A DNA stretch of 43,897 bases. Origin: Parvularia atlantis. Taxonomy: Eukaryota; Opisthokonta; Rotosphaerida. The notes under the pieces are model-generated. The model did not search any database. It saw only the letters and a list, made by a program, of their open reading frames with translations, and was not told the origin of the DNA. The translations under genes were made by a program, and so were the position numbers. The stretch is from NCBI GenBank assembly GCA_943704415.1, contig CALSCO010000670.1:1-43897 (forward strand), in the 5' to 3' direction. This document shows positions 18,751 to 30,300 of this stretch, piece after piece. The first letter of the stretch is position 1. The number at the start of each line of letters is the position of its first letter.

Positions 18751-20019
18751 GCGTGGCAGCTACTGTAAGACGGCTGCTGAAAAACATCCGGCAGCGCTCG
18801 GCCTGCCACTCGACCTGGGGCACCTCCTGCTTCTGCAGTGGGTCATCCTGCTCTACCTCCCACCCGACGTCGCCCTGCCGTTCCTGCCGGGCGGCCGCGC
18901 GCCCTCCACAGCGGACGAGAAGGGCGCGGTGCCGGTCGCGGACGCCGGCGAGGACGAGGGCGAGGGTGAGGGCGGCGCGGGCGGCGAGGTCGTGCTCGCG
19001 GCGGCGATCGAGACCCACCCGGCCTACCCAATGGGCCAGCTGCCGGCCGACCCGACGTACCGCGCGATGGTGCAGGAGATGGTGCGCGTGTGCCGGCCAC
19101 CCCCGCACGTGTGCGCGCCTATGCACCGACACGCACGCGCACGCAGATCGACAAGTTTATGCGCCTGGTCGAGACGGACGACCCCGCGCTGTGGGAGACG
19201 CGCGTGGCGACGCCGACGATCAGCATCTACCAGAAAAAGGGCAGCACGAGCGCATTCAAGGTCGTGAGCGTGCTCGAGAACACGCCGCTGACGTGCTTCG
19301 ACATGATGTCGGACGCGCTCAAGCGCAAGCAGTGGGACTCGATGACGGACGAGGCACGGGTGGTGCAAGAGATCGACAGCGACACACGCATCGTCTACGT
19401 GCGCACCAAGGGCGTCATGTTCACGGCCGCGCGCGACGTGCTCGTGCTCAGCCACAAGACGGTCCTGCCCGGCGGGCGCCTGCTCAACGTGACGCGATCG
19501 ATCACCCACCCCGACTGCCCCGAGAGCACCGACGGGACGATCCGCATGAGCTCCGAGCTCGGCGGCATGCTCTGCACCGCGTCCAAGACGCGCGAGGGCT
19601 GCTGCGACGTCTTCCAGATCATCGACGGCGACCCCAAGGGCTCGATCCCCAAGGCCGTGCTCAACTTTGTCGCAACGCAGGCCATCCCGAACGCGACCAC
19701 GGCCATGAACAAGCGCCTGCGCGCCATGCCCTCGATCGAATCGACCCTGGCCCGGTCCGCCGCCGGCGGCGCGGGCCGGCGCGGCGGGCGGCGCGCGGTC
19801 GACCCGGCGCTGGAAGAGCGCATGGTCGCGCTCAAGCGCAAGGTGGACGTGCTCGAGGGCGCGCTGGCGACGGCGGGCAAGGCCGGGGCGGGGGGCGGGG
19901 TGCTCGGCGGCGTCGAGTCGGTGCGGGCCGCGCTCGACTGGGCGAGCCCGTTCATGCTCGCGGCGATCTACTTTGTGAGCGTGTACTCGGTCGTGCGGAT
20001 GCGTCCGCGCGACCTGTGA
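18623..20019 (+). CDS. START-domain lipid-binding membrane protein
   Basis: A lipid-transfer-type START domain held between membrane segments. ATG 18623 begins MDPDSASVRWGG, a first helix (VALLALLAFGVLQ), then after an intron a second hydrophobic segment (LGHLLLLQWVILLYLPPDV) and an acidic linker. After the intron at about 19081-19146 the START fold reads IDKFMRLVETDDPALWE, ISIYQKKGSTSAFKVVSVLE, FDMMSDALKRKQWDSM, IVYVRTKGVMFTAARDVLVL, THPDCPESTDGTIRMSSELG and FQIIDGDPKGSIPKAVLNFV. A short coiled coil and a C-terminal membrane anchor (WASPFMLAAIYFVSVYSVV) end the protein. It resembles the PCTP/STARD2-STARD7 group; the lipid is unknown. The first intron contains a CTG repeat, and its exact 3' splice site is uncertain. 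Confidence 0.8.
18716..18751 (+). repeat. (CTG)12 trinucleotide microsatellite
   Basis: About twelve CTG units directly after a GTGCGTGCGT splice-donor-like sequence in the START gene. If spliced out (using the acceptor after CATCCGGCAG, about 18822) the repeat is intronic. If read through, it encodes poly-alanine. The spliced reading joins two membrane segments in frame and is preferred. Confidence 0.85.
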
Positions 20020-20119
20020 CGACGACGACCGTGTGATGCGCGCTTAGACGGTCGTGGTGTGGCACAGCGCGCGTGTGCGCGCGCGATCGACCACGTGGTC
20101 ACATAGACCTTCCATACGA

Positions 20120-22263
20120 ATGGCTGACGACCGTGAGAAGTCGCCGCTGCTCACCGGCGCCGAGGCCGCGCCCCGTGGGCTGAACGGCCGCGACCTGACG
20201 AGGGCTGACGTGCGCGACAAGTCGCCCCTGCTCGACGGCGCGGACGCCGAGGCCGCGCTCCGCGGGCCGCACGGGCTGGATCTGACCTGGGCCGCCGTCT
20301 CGCTCACGGTCACGACCGAGGGCGGGTGCGTGCGCCGGACGACGCGCACGATCGAGGTGCTGCAGGGCGTCTCGGGCCGCGCCCGCGCCGGCCAGACGCT
20401 GGCCGTGATGGGCCCGTCGGGCGCGGGCAAGTCGTCGCTGCTCAACATCCTCGCTGGCCGCACGAGGTGCTCCACCGGCACTATCGCCGTCAACGGCCAG
20501 CCCGTCGAGCCGGCCGTGCTGCAGAGCCTCTCTGTCTATGTCCAGCAGGATGACGTGCTCCTGGGCACGTTCACGCCGCGCGAGGTCATCACCTTCTCGG
20601 CGCGCCTGCGCCTGCCACGCTCGATGTCGCTCGCGGCCAAGCTCCTGCGCGTGCGCGAGCTCATCTCGAGCCTCGGCATCCAGCGCTGCGCCGACTCGCC
20701 CATCAAGGGCATCAGCGGCGGCGAGCGCAAGCGCACGAGCATCGGCGTCGAGCTCGTGACCGACCCGCAGCTGCTCTTCCTGGACGAGCCCACGTCGGGC
20801 CTGGACTCGAGCGCAGCCCTGTCGGTGATGACGCTCGTGACCGATCTCGCCGCCAAGGAGGGCCGCACCGTTGTCACGACCATCCACCAGCCCTCGTCCG
20901 AGATCTTTGGGCGGTTCCAGCGCCTGATGCTGATCAGCCTGGGCGAGGTCGCGTACGACGGGCCGGCCTCGAGCGCGCTCGACTACTTTGCCTCGATTGG
21001 CCTGCCCTGCCCGACCTACACCAACCCGGCCGACCACTTTATCAAGGCGCTCTCGGTCACGGCCGACCCGGCCACGGTCGAGCAGGTGCGCACTATCACG
21101 GGCCGGCTCCGCCAGCGCAAGGAAGTCGCGCTTGAGGACGAGGGCATGGACCAGTCGCCGCGCGTGACCGTCAACGGCGCCGCGGCCTCGGTCGACATGC
21201 TCCTGGCCAGCAAGCCGCAGCGCGCGTCGCTGCTCGAGGAGAGCACGCAGCTGGCCTGGCGCTCCCTGCGCAACTTCCTGCGTGAGCCGCTCACGTTCCA
21301 GGTGCGCTTGATCCAGACCGTGTTTGTGGCCCTGCTCGTGGCGTTGCTCTACTGGGATCTGGGCACAAACCAGGCGTCGATCTCGGACCGCACGGGGGTG
21401 CGTGCCAGTTCTGGCTCGTGCGCCCCCGGCTGACACGCGCGCGGCACACAGGCCATGTTTTTCATCGTCATCTCGATGAACTTTTCAAGCTCGATGTCGC
21501 TCGTGCTGGCCTGTACGTTGCGAAACGACCGCACGCGCGAACGCACGCTGACGCACGACCGCACGCAGTCCCGATCGAGCGCAAAGTATTCATGAGAGAG
21601 CAAGACAACAACATGTACAACGTCCTAACGTACTACCTCGGCAAGGTCGTGAGCGAGCTCCCGTTCCAGCTCATGTTCCCGCTCGTCTTTGGCGTGATCG
21701 TCTACTGGGCGGTCGGTTTCAGCACCGTGACCGCGACCAAGTTCCTCGTCTTCTACCTCGGCCTGCTTCTGCTCAGTCTGCTCGGCCAGTCCGTCGGCAT
21801 GTTCTTCGGCTGCATCCTCCCAACGCCCGAAGCCGCGATCCAGCTCACGCCGATGTACCAGACCGTCACCATGACCTTTGGCGGCTTCTTCGTCGCAATC
21901 GACTCGCTCCCCGTCTGGTTCGCGTGGCTCGCCTACCTCTCGCCCTACCGCTACGGCTTCGAGTTCCTGCTCGTGAACGAGTACACCGGGCTCGAGCTGT
22001 ACTGCGAGGAGGACGAGCTGCGCAACGGCGTGTGCCCGTTCACAGCCGGCGAGGCGCGCGCACGATCTCTGCGCCCCCGCACGCCTCGCCTGCTCACCCG
22101 CACGTACGCACAGGCTGTGCTAAAGGCGCAGGGCATCGAGAGCGACGACCTCGTCGACGGCGCCATCGCGCTCGCGGTCATGGCCGTCGGCTTCCACATC
22201 ATGGCCTACACAGCGCTGGCCTGGCAGGTCTACCGCCGGCGCACCACGACGCTGCGCGACTGA
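20120..22263 (+). CDS. ABCG-family half-transporter
   Basis: An ATP-driven exporter with the ABCG (White) layout: nucleotide-binding domain first, six-helix membrane domain second. ATG 20120 starts MADDREKSPLLTGAE, whose SPLL motif occurs twice. The NBD has Walker A GPSGAGKSS, Q-loop VQQDDVLLGTFTPREV, signature ISGGERKR, Walker B LLFLDEPTSGLDS and switch TTIHQPSSEIF. The membrane domain follows: FVALLVALLYWDLG, AMFFIVISMNFSSSMSLVLA, FPIERKVFMREQDNNMY, YYLGKVVSELPFQLMFPLVF and YLSPYRYGFEFLLVNEYTG. The predicted cysteine-bearing loop has CEEDELRNGVCPF. Introns lie at 21399-21452 and 21518-21573. A third, 22054-22113, begins GC; it is 60 nt and open, so retention would add 20 residues. A dimer is needed for function; the substrate (lipid or xenobiotic) is unknown. 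Confidence 0.9.
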
Positions 22264-22422
22264 TTGCTGTGCTGCGTGGGGAACTTGTCGCGACGTTGAA
22301 CACCGCAAACGTGCGACCTTTGCTTGCTGCGCACGCCGCAGCGCCCATCCATTATTCTTTCCTCGTCCCTTTGTGTTGCCAGTGTGTACAAGCACGGACA
22401 AGAGACACACGGCGATCAGCGA

Positions 22423-23000
22423 TCAGCCGTACATGGGGTCGTACGCGGGCTCAGAGTCGCGCTGCACCTCCGGCAGCGCGTTGAGCCGCCGCCGCGTGCG
22501 CTCGCGCTCGTACTCGGGGTCGTCGGTGGGCAGCTCGAGCCGGCACGCCGGGCACGTGTTGTGCACACTCAGCCACGGCCGCACGCACTCGTCGTGGAAC
22601 AGGTGCCGGCACGGCAGGCGCATCGCGGGCGTGCCCGGCGCGAACGCGTCCATGCAGACTGTGCACTCGGACCCGTCGGCCGCGTTCACGAGCGGCAGGC
22701 TGCCCACAAACTCGCGCGACGCCGGCCGCGCCCGCCCGTCGTCTGCGCCGCCCAGGCCGCCCCGCTCGCCCATGAGCCTGAGCACGAGCTGGCCGATCTG
22801 CGCGGGGGCGACGTGCGGCCCTATCTCGGCGTGCAGCTGCCTGCCGCCCGCGGGCCCGCGTCAGCTGCCGCGCTCGCTGCATCCGCGGGGATGGCACACC
22901 GCAGCAGCGCCCGCCCGTCGCCGCCCAGCCGGCTCGGCCGTGCCGCCGACGAGGTGGACGACGAGGACGAGAGGAACGCGCGCACGCTCGCATCAGCCAT
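22423..23000 (-). CDS. RING-H2 E3 ubiquitin ligase, RNF115/126-like
   Basis: A small protein of about 173 residues. ATG 23000 gives MADASVRAFLSSSSSTSSAA, one intron (about 22858-22916) joins ALLRQ to LHAEIGPHV, and the C-terminal RING-H2 finger reads CTVCMDAFAPGTPAMRLPC, HLFHDECVRPWL and NTCPACR. This is the C3H2C3 spacing of RNF115/RNF126/BCA2-type E3 ligases, where the finger is near the C-terminus. The family's N-terminal zinc finger is not seen. It probably recruits an E2 for ubiquitin transfer; the target is unknown. It diverges from LTV1 over 88 bp. Confidence 0.85.
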
Positions 23001-23088
23001 CCTCCCACGTGGCCCACCTGACACGAAATCGGCCACTTTGCACCAGGGCGCCCGGCCACGTGGCTCGCGCAAAACGCTGAGCGACTCG

Positions 23089-25352
23089 ATGGGCCGCGCC
23101 AAGAAGTTTGTCGACAAGAAGCGCGCGGCGACCTTCGCGGTCGTGCACCGGAGCCAGCGCGACCCGCTGCTTGCCGACACCGACGCGTCGGCGCTCGTGC
23201 TCGTGCCGGTTGAGCTGCCGGGCTCGGCGCGCGCGTCGCGGGCCGCGCAGAACGGGCGTGGGCGGTTCATCAGCGGCAACGAGGACTTTTTCGACAACGT
23301 GTCGCAGGTCTCGTACGACCGCGACGACGGCGACGACGACGATGACGACGACGGCGAGCGCGGCAGCGGCGATGACGTGCCGTCCGACAGCGGGAGCGAT
23401 CGCACGGCCGGCAAGCCCGAGGTACAGCGTCGGCGACGGACGCGCCCGCCCGCGAATGAGTGCGTGCAAACCCCTCCCTCCTCCCCCCCTCCGCTACCAT
23501 GGCTAGTCAGGACGCCGCGCGCTCGCACCGTCGCCGGACGACCGTTACGCTCATGGAAGAGCATACCCACGGGCCGCCCCCCTGCACGCTCCGCGCGCCC
23601 GCACATGTGCCGTCGCCTCGGGGGTTCGCGCTCTTGTTCTAAGACGCCCCCCTCCAAGACGGCACGCGGCCGCGGGTGGGGCGGCCCGGCCCTTCGGGGC
23701 GCCCAGAGAGTCGAGGCACGCCATCTAGCTCGCCGCGTGACTCATAGTGGTCGCGCCCCACATCGCAGGAACGCGGGCGAGGCGGCCAAGTACGGCATCA
23801 TGCTTGACGACACCCAGTACGACTACACCCAGCACCTGAAGGAAATCGGCACAGATCCCATGGGCGTGTTCATCGCCGCGCCCGCCGCCAGCACCGCCGG
23901 CGACGCCGCGCGGCCGCTCAAGGGTAAGGAGCGCGACATGGTCGAGTTCCGCGCCCCGTCCGGCCGCACGATCGCCCTGCCGCGCGTCGCCTTCGCCTCG
24001 GAGATGGAGGAGGACGTAGGCATCCTCAACCTGGTGCGCGCTGGCTCGGCTCGAACACGTACGGCTGAGCCTGCCTGCGCCGCCAGGCCGCGCCCACGAC
24101 CGGGCCGCAGCCGCAGCTGGGCGCCGACGTGCTCGAGGTGCTCGAGGCGCTCGAGGACGACGCGTACGTGGGCGAGCTCGACGACGACTTTCTTGCAGAC
24201 CTGGACGCGTCGGGTGCGTGTGCCGGCATCGTGTGGCTGCTTGTCTCTCACCGTGCGGCGTGCAGGCGACGATGACGTGGACGGCAACGACGACGACGAC
24301 GACGACTACGAGGACGTGAACACAGACGACAGCGACTGGGAGGACCACGATCGCTTCAACGAGAAGCCCGTGCGGCCTGAGGACTTGGCCGAGCGCAAGA
24401 CGGCGCAGCTCACGCAGTACTCGATGACGTCGTCGGTCCTTCCGCGCACGGAGGACCTGCAGCTGCTGGACAACCGCTTCGAGAAGGTGTACCGCGCCGG
24501 GGGCGGACGGGCGGCGCTGCTGACGCTTCTGCTGGCCGCAGATGATGGAGCAGTACGACGCAACCGAGATCGGCGAGCTGGACGCGGACGACCCGAGTGT
24601 GCGCGGCGTGCGGCGGGTGGACGCGCTCGAGGATGTGCTGGACGAGTTCTTGCGCGCGGAAGGGACGCAGACGGGGCTCAAGGGCGTGGTCGACAGCTCG
24701 GAGCGCTTGCTGATCAAGCATGGCCTGATCAAGCCCTCGCCGGCCGCGCTCGAGCAGATCCGCAGGGACAACGAGCGTGCGCGGCGCGCCGTGGCCGAGG
24801 ACAACGCGGGCGAGCTGCGGCCGGTTGAGCGCGAGCGCATCGTGACGGAGGAGGAGCGCGAGGAGCACAACTGGGACTGCGAGTCGGTGCTGACGACGTA
24901 CTCGAACCGCGAGAATCACCCGGTGATGATCCGCGAGCAGCGCCGTGCGCGCATCGTTGTCAACCGGCGCGGCTTCCCGGTCGTTGTCGGCGGCGGCGGC
25001 GGCGGCGGCGACAGCGCAGTGACCGACGGCGCGGCGACGGCGAGCGCGCCAGAGACGGACGAGGAGGACGAGGAACAACAGGAGCAGCGTGGGCCAGACG
25101 GCACGCCGCCGCCCAATCGCCGGCCGCGCAACGAGACGCCCGAGGAGCGGCGGCTGCGCAAGCAGGCCGTAAAGGAGCACCGCCGGGTGCGCGCGCCTGG
25201 CCTTCTCGCCCGCGCGTCGCCTGACTGGGGCCGCGTGCGCCGCGCAGCACCGACGCATCGAGAAGAAGACGACCAAGGCGTTGTTCGCGTCTGAGAAGCA
25301 GCGGCAGGAGCGTGAGCGGCGCTCTGATCAGCAGCAAGTCTTGCACCTGTAG
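23089..25352 (+). CDS. LTV1: LTV1 ribosome biogenesis factor (40S assembly)
   Basis: Non-ribosomal factor bound to pre-40S particles with Enp1 and uS3, required for late small-subunit assembly and export. ATG 23089 opens MGRAKKFVDKKRAATFAVVH, RSQRDPLLADTDAS, the LTV1 N-terminal signature. After a long intron (23460-23768, 309 nt) the second signature follows: KYGIMLDDTQYDYTQHLKEI. Acidic stretches (poly-Asp) come next, then YSMTSSVLPR, QLLDNRFEK, MMEQYDATEIGELD, WDCESVLTTYSNRENHP and the basic coiled tail (LRKQAVKEHRR, HRRIEKKTTKALFASEKQRQ). Other introns are about 24035-24091, 24213-24262, 24487-24540 and 25188-25247. Splicing at 23460 (donor GTGCGTG) restores frame into the conserved KYG block. 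All family blocks are present, so the gene looks complete. Confidence 0.92.
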
Positions 25353-25737
25353 AACCTTGTGACAGCATGCCCGTTGTTTGCATTAGGAAGCTGAAAGGGC
25401 GAGGGCGCCGATGGGCACGTCGCTGCTCGCGCCGCGGCACGACCGACGCTCGGAAGCTCGCATGTGCGCGCCCGCGCCTGGGGGGTGCGTGTGCTGGCCG
25501 CAGCCTACGTCCTGCTAACTGTGCCACGAGCGCGTGCAGCTCGGCCGACGCCGCGACGAGGCCGGCCATGTGAAGCGCGTCGCGGGCACCGTCTGGTGCG
25601 TCAACCGCCGGTGCAAGGCGTACGGCTTCGGCCTTAGCCGCGGGTGCGTGGCACACGGCCCGGCGCTGGAACATCGTCTTCCGGCTCCGCCGCCGTGCTC
25701 ACGGTAGTGGTGACGGGGCTGTCACTAATTGTTTTGG
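25353..25737 (+). other. Region without a recognised gene; possible small spliced reading frame
   Basis: Between LTV1 and the RA-domain gene. There is a plausible local-style intron (donor GTGCGTGTG near 25488, acceptor GCGCGTGCAG near 25542). The frame after it reads HVKRVAGTVWCVNRRCKAYG, whose VWCVNRRCKA looks like half a zinc ribbon. A plain frame from ATG 25367 (68 codons, Arg-rich) is also open. I recognise no family and cannot settle strand or start. The segment also has to contain the LTV1 3' UTR and the promoter of the next gene. Confidence 0.25.
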
Positions 25738-27256
25738 ATGGGTGGGGGTGGGTCCAAGCCGCGCCGGCGCGTGCCGGAGCTGCCGGCCGAGTACACGTCG
25801 CCGGACGCGCTCGCGCCCGAGATCGCGCCAAAGCCGCAGCCACAACAACAACAACAGCAGCAGCAGCCACCGCCCATCCTGCACCCTAAGCCGCGCCGCG
25901 CTGGCCCGCCGCCCGTCGCGCCAAAGCCCAACAAGTTCTCAACGCACAACCTCGACCTCGGGTGGATCGTGCAGCGCGAGGTGCCCGTGGCGGCGGCGGC
26001 GGCGGCGACGGTGGCGCACGAGGGCGAGGACGCCGCACCAGGAGCGCCAACCACGCCCTCAGCAGCACCGACCACGCCAGCAGCGCCGCGCAAGCCCGTC
26101 GGCGTCGCGCTGCTGCCGCCCGTCGCGCCCGGCGGGGTCGCGCTGCGGCCGACGCCCGCAGCCGGCTCGAGCGCGACCATGGGCAAGCTGCCGCCGGGCG
26201 ACACCGGGCTGCGCAGCAGCAGCAGCCCCGAGGCGGGCGCCGGCAAGTCGGCCACGCTGGGCGACGCGCTGCGCCGAGGCCGGTCGATGGTCGTCGAGGC
26301 CGGGGAGCACGACGCCGGCGCATCGGCGCCCTCGCTGGCTGCGTCTGCGTCGTCGCTCGCGCCGTCATCGTCGTCGTCGCCGGCTCCGGAGCGCGCCGCC
26401 ACGCCCTTTGACGATCTGCGCTCCGACGCGATGCCGCTCTCGCCCTCGCCCAAGAAGGACATCGCGCGCCTGCAGAAGGGCCGCAAGCGCCCGCCCAGCA
26501 AGGCCACGCGCGTGTACCTGCTCGACGAGACGTACAAGGCCATCCCGCTGTCAACCGCGGCCACGGCCAAGGACGTGCTGACAGAGCTGATCGTGCGTGC
26601 GCTTCGTGGCCGGCGTGCAGAGCGGCTCACGGCGCTCGCGCGGCGTGCAGGAGAAGGCACACGTGGAGGAGAAGGACGCGCCCAGCTACTGCCTGTACGA
26701 GGTCGACGCCGACAGCGCGGCGCAGCGCGAGCTGGCCGACGACGAGCTGCCGCTCGCGGTCGTCCTCGGCTGGCCCGAGACGATCAAGGCCAACATGCGT
26801 CTCTACTTCAAGCCAAAGACCAAGACCGCCGCCGCCGCCGCGCGCAAGGTCGGCAAGGCCACCCTCAAGCGTCAGAAGGCCGTCCAGCCCCTTCTCGTGC
26901 GCCGCACTGCGTACAAGGGTGTGGTCGCCCTGCCGGACGAGCGCGAGCTCGAGGTGCCCGTCACGGCCGAGACGACCGCGGGCGACCTGGTCGAGCTCGT
27001 GGTCAAGAGCCTCAAGCTCAAGGGCAAGACGCCGTGGCAGCTGTTTGAGGTGCAGGGCGCGGACGAGCTCAAGCTGCTGGCCGAGTCGGCGAGCGCGTTT
27101 GGTGCGTCTCTGCGGCCCGCATGCCCTGCCCTGACGCGTCCGCATGCCCTGCTCTGACACGCCCGCATACCCTGCCCTGACACGCCCGCAGACGTGTTGC
27201 TGGGCTGGCAGGGCCGCCCTGACTACAAGTTTGCGATCAAGCCGGCAGCGGCGTAG
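25738..27256 (+). CDS. Predicted N-myristoylated protein with two Ras-association/ubiquitin-like domains
   Basis: ATG 25738 gives MGGGGSKPRRR: Gly2, Ser6, Lys7 and downstream basics match the N-myristoylation plus polybasic membrane signal. A long low-complexity region follows (poly-Gln, Pro/Ala/Ser-rich, with poly-proline SH3-type stretches, to about residue 240). Two beta-grasp-like domains come after. The first reads RVYLLDETYKAIPLSTAATA, DVLTELIEKAHVEEKD, YCLYEVDADSAAQRELADDE and PLAVVLGWPE. The second reads GVVALPDERELEVPVTAETT, LVELVVKSLKLKGKTPWQLF and FDVLLGWQG. Both follow the RA-domain pattern (strand, strand, helix, LYEV strand, D-E-x-P loop). Introns are about 26588-26643 and 27102-27191. 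The family is not one I can name. By design it would bind a small GTPase at a membrane. The domain call is an inference from pattern. Confidence 0.6.
27121..27191 (+). repeat. Three 23-bp tandem repeats at an intron 3' end
   Basis: Units at 27121-27143, 27144-27166 and 27167-27189, each of the form ATRCCCTGCYCTGACRCGYCCGC, followed by the AG of the acceptor. Every unit contains a CTGAC branch-point-like sequence. The intron (27102-27191, 90 nt) is about two units longer than the local norm. Confidence 0.85.
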
Positions 27257-27344
27257 GTGCCGCGCGTCGTAACGTTGTTGTCTGTCGCCGCAGCCGGATG
27301 CATCCACACCGCAGCCGGTCCGGTTCGCCACCCATCAAGTACAG

Positions 27345-30300
27345 TCACACGCCACGCTTCTTCAGCTCCTTGCGCAGCCGGTCCACCTCCATCCCCATCG
27401 AGTCGATCACGCGCTGCAGCTCCATGTTCTTCATGTGGTACTCCTCGACCTGGTGCTGCAGTTTGCGGTTGGTCTCGGTCAGCTCGACCTGCTGCGCCGT
27501 GGGCTTGCGCTTGAGGATGTTGGAGATCGGGCTGTGCGCACATCAGCCACGTCGCGGCTCTCTGTGCACATTGCACCTCATCAGGTCGGCACCGGTCAGC
27601 TCGCCGCTGGCGGCTGGCGCTGCCCCTGCCGACGCAGCCGCTGCGCACACAGCCACCGCTCAGTACGCGCGACCCCGCCGTAACAAAGACGCACGCAAAA
27701 TGCCCGTCCGCTCGCGCATCAAAAAGTCCTGGATGATCTTGGCCTTGGCCTCGTTGTCCTGCTGCAGCACCTTGACGTCGCTGCTGAGCAGCCGTACCTT
27801 CTCTTCAAGCATCGCCGCGCGCCCATTGTCGCCGCCGCGCTGCGCATGCACCGTCAGCACCGACACAAAGCGCTGCTGCTCCTGCCACGCACGTCGTCGC
27901 CGTGCTCGGCCCCGTCGCGCGCGTGCGGCCGCGGCGGCAGGTTGGGCGGCTCCAGCGAGTCGGACGAGCTGCCAAAGTTGAGGCGCGACCCGCGGCTCAG
28001 GCGCTCGACCTCCTTCTTCAGGTCCTTGACCTGGAGCGCGCGTGAGTGAACGAAGCGGCAGCGACGCCGCACCATCTGCATCTGCTTGCGCTCGGCGATC
28101 TTGCGCTCGTTCTGCGCGTCCTCCAGCTGCGCCCGCAGCTCGTCGGCCTCCTTCTCGGCCACCTCGAGGCTGTGCGACGCCTCGGCCAGCTTGGCCTGCG
28201 CCGCCGTGAGCTCGGCGCGCACGTCCTCCATCTTTGTCGCGCGTCGTCAGCTCGCCGCATGTGCGCACACGAAGCGCACCTCCTTGGCGTGGCGCTCCTT
28301 GCGCTTGTCGTGGCGCTGCTGCAGGTCGTCGCGCGCAGCCGTGACCTCGTCCAGCTTGCTCTGCGCGCGGGGTTACCTCAATCGTCACGCCCGGCACCAC
28401 GACGCACCTGCAGCTCCTTCACCTGGCCCTGGGTGTCGCTCAGCGTGGTCGACAGCTGCGGCGGCGGCGGCGAGTCAGCAGGCAGTCCACAGCTGCACAC
28501 GCGTGCACCTGGTCGCGCTCGACCTTGAAGCCCTCGACTTTGCTGTTGAGCGTGAGCCGCAGCTGCTCCGACTCCTGCTTCAGCAGCTCGTTCAGGCGCT
28601 GGATCTCGGCCATCTCTTTGAGGTGCTTGTTGATGAGCTGCGCGGGAGGATCAGCAGCGCACACGCCGTGCCCGCGCCGCACGCACCTCGTCCTTGTCGC
28701 GAGACAGCTGGTCGACACTCTGCTTGCGGCTCTCGGCCAGCTGCTCCGTCTTGCCCAGCTGCTCCGACAGGGCATTGAGACGGTCTGCGCAGGGCGGTGA
28801 CGATGAGATGCTGTGGCGCCCTCCGTGGGCTGATCGCGCCACCGGTCAACTGCTTGTTCTCGTCCGTGAGCGAGTTGACGCGCTTGTTGAGCGCCTCCAT
28901 CTGCGTCGTCAGCGACTTGAGGTTCTCCTTCATCTGCTTGGCCTGGTTCGTCTTGACACCCACCGCGCGGTGTCGGCATGGGCGCATGGCCGACGGAGCC
29001 GCGGCTCACGCACCCTAATCTCGACCGCCTCCTTCGCCAGCGCCAGCTCCTTGTCGAGCGCCGCCGCGCGCGTCTCGCTCTGCTTGCGCGCCTCCTCGGT
29101 CTGCTTCAGCTGCGCCTCCAGCTCGCGCGAGTGGTCGGCCTTGACAGGCACGGCGGGTGCCGGTGCGGTCGCGAGCTGTGCGCGCATGCGTCATTGTCAG
29201 TCGTGCGCCCAGTCAGCGCAGCGGACGCACCTGCTTTCTGAGCTTTTGCAGCTCGTCGTTCTGCACACACGCACAACCGGTCAGACGGCACGGCCCAACG
29301 CGCACGCACGCCACTGCACCTTCATGATCATGTCCTCCTCGTGGTGCCGCTTGAGCTCCGACAGCTTGGTGTCGACGCTGTGCTTGAGCGCCGAGTTGGC
29401 CTCCTCGAGTGCGCGAACCTGCGCCTGCACCCGCGCGACGTCTCAGTCAGTCTTTGACCTACACGGCCCGCGCACCTTGGCGGTCTCGAGCTGCTTCTCA
29501 AGCATCGGGTCGCGCGCCTGGCGCGGTCGACGTCAACGAAAGAGGCACACGGCGCAGCGCGGCGCACCGGCGCGGCGTCCGCGCTCTGCGCGTCGATCGA
29601 CGACGTCACGGCCTCGTGCAGCCTCTGCGCGACCGTCTGCGGCGCAGCGTCAGCGGGGCGCGCGCACAGCCCGCAAAGCGCTTGACCTGGTCGGCGGCCT
29701 CGGCCAGGGCTTCGTCGATCAGCTCGTGCTGGTACGCGCCGATGTCAGCACGCGCACGGGACACGCGCCGCCACCGCTGCCGCACCAGCCGGTGCAGCCG
29801 CTCGGATGAGAGCGCGAAGGTGCTCGTGCTTCCGTTGGTGGCGGGCGACGCCACGGCGGCGGCCTGCAGCTGCTCCTGCAGCTTGCGCAGCTCCTGCGCA
29901 TGCTGCTCCTCCGCGGCCTTGAGGCGCGCCTCGAGCTCGTCCTGGATCGTGCTCATGTGGCGCATGTTTTCGCGCATCGCCTGGATCTGCGTGGCGGCGC
30001 GGTCAAGAGGGCGGACGGATGCCGCTGCGCCGTGCCTGCGAGTCCTTCTCGCTGTACTCGCGCTTCATGTTCTTGTTCTCGAGCAGGATCGCGCGCAGGT
30101 CCGCCTCGCTGTGCGTTGCCGCCGCCGCGTTCGGCTCGCCCGCGGCCGCGGAAGGCGCGGGCGGGTGCGCAGGGCTTGCCGTGGTCGACTTGGCGCCGCC
30201 GATCGAGTTGTCGAGCGCGGCCGCGCCCTTCTTGGCCTTGTCGAGCAGGTTGCCGAAGCTGAAGCCGCCGGTGCTCTTGGCCGCGCCCTGGGCGGGCGAC

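Noticed and set aside
23498-23642. Small frame starting MASQDAARSHRR inside the LTV1 intron considered as a nested gene
   Set aside because: Short, basic, no recognisable similarity and no promoter-like sequence; kept only as part of the long-intron observation.
24916-25674. 252-codon minus-strand frame antisense to the end of LTV1
   Set aside because: Composition mirrors the LTV1 coding strand; no domain, and the plus strand carries a clear family match with correct introns.
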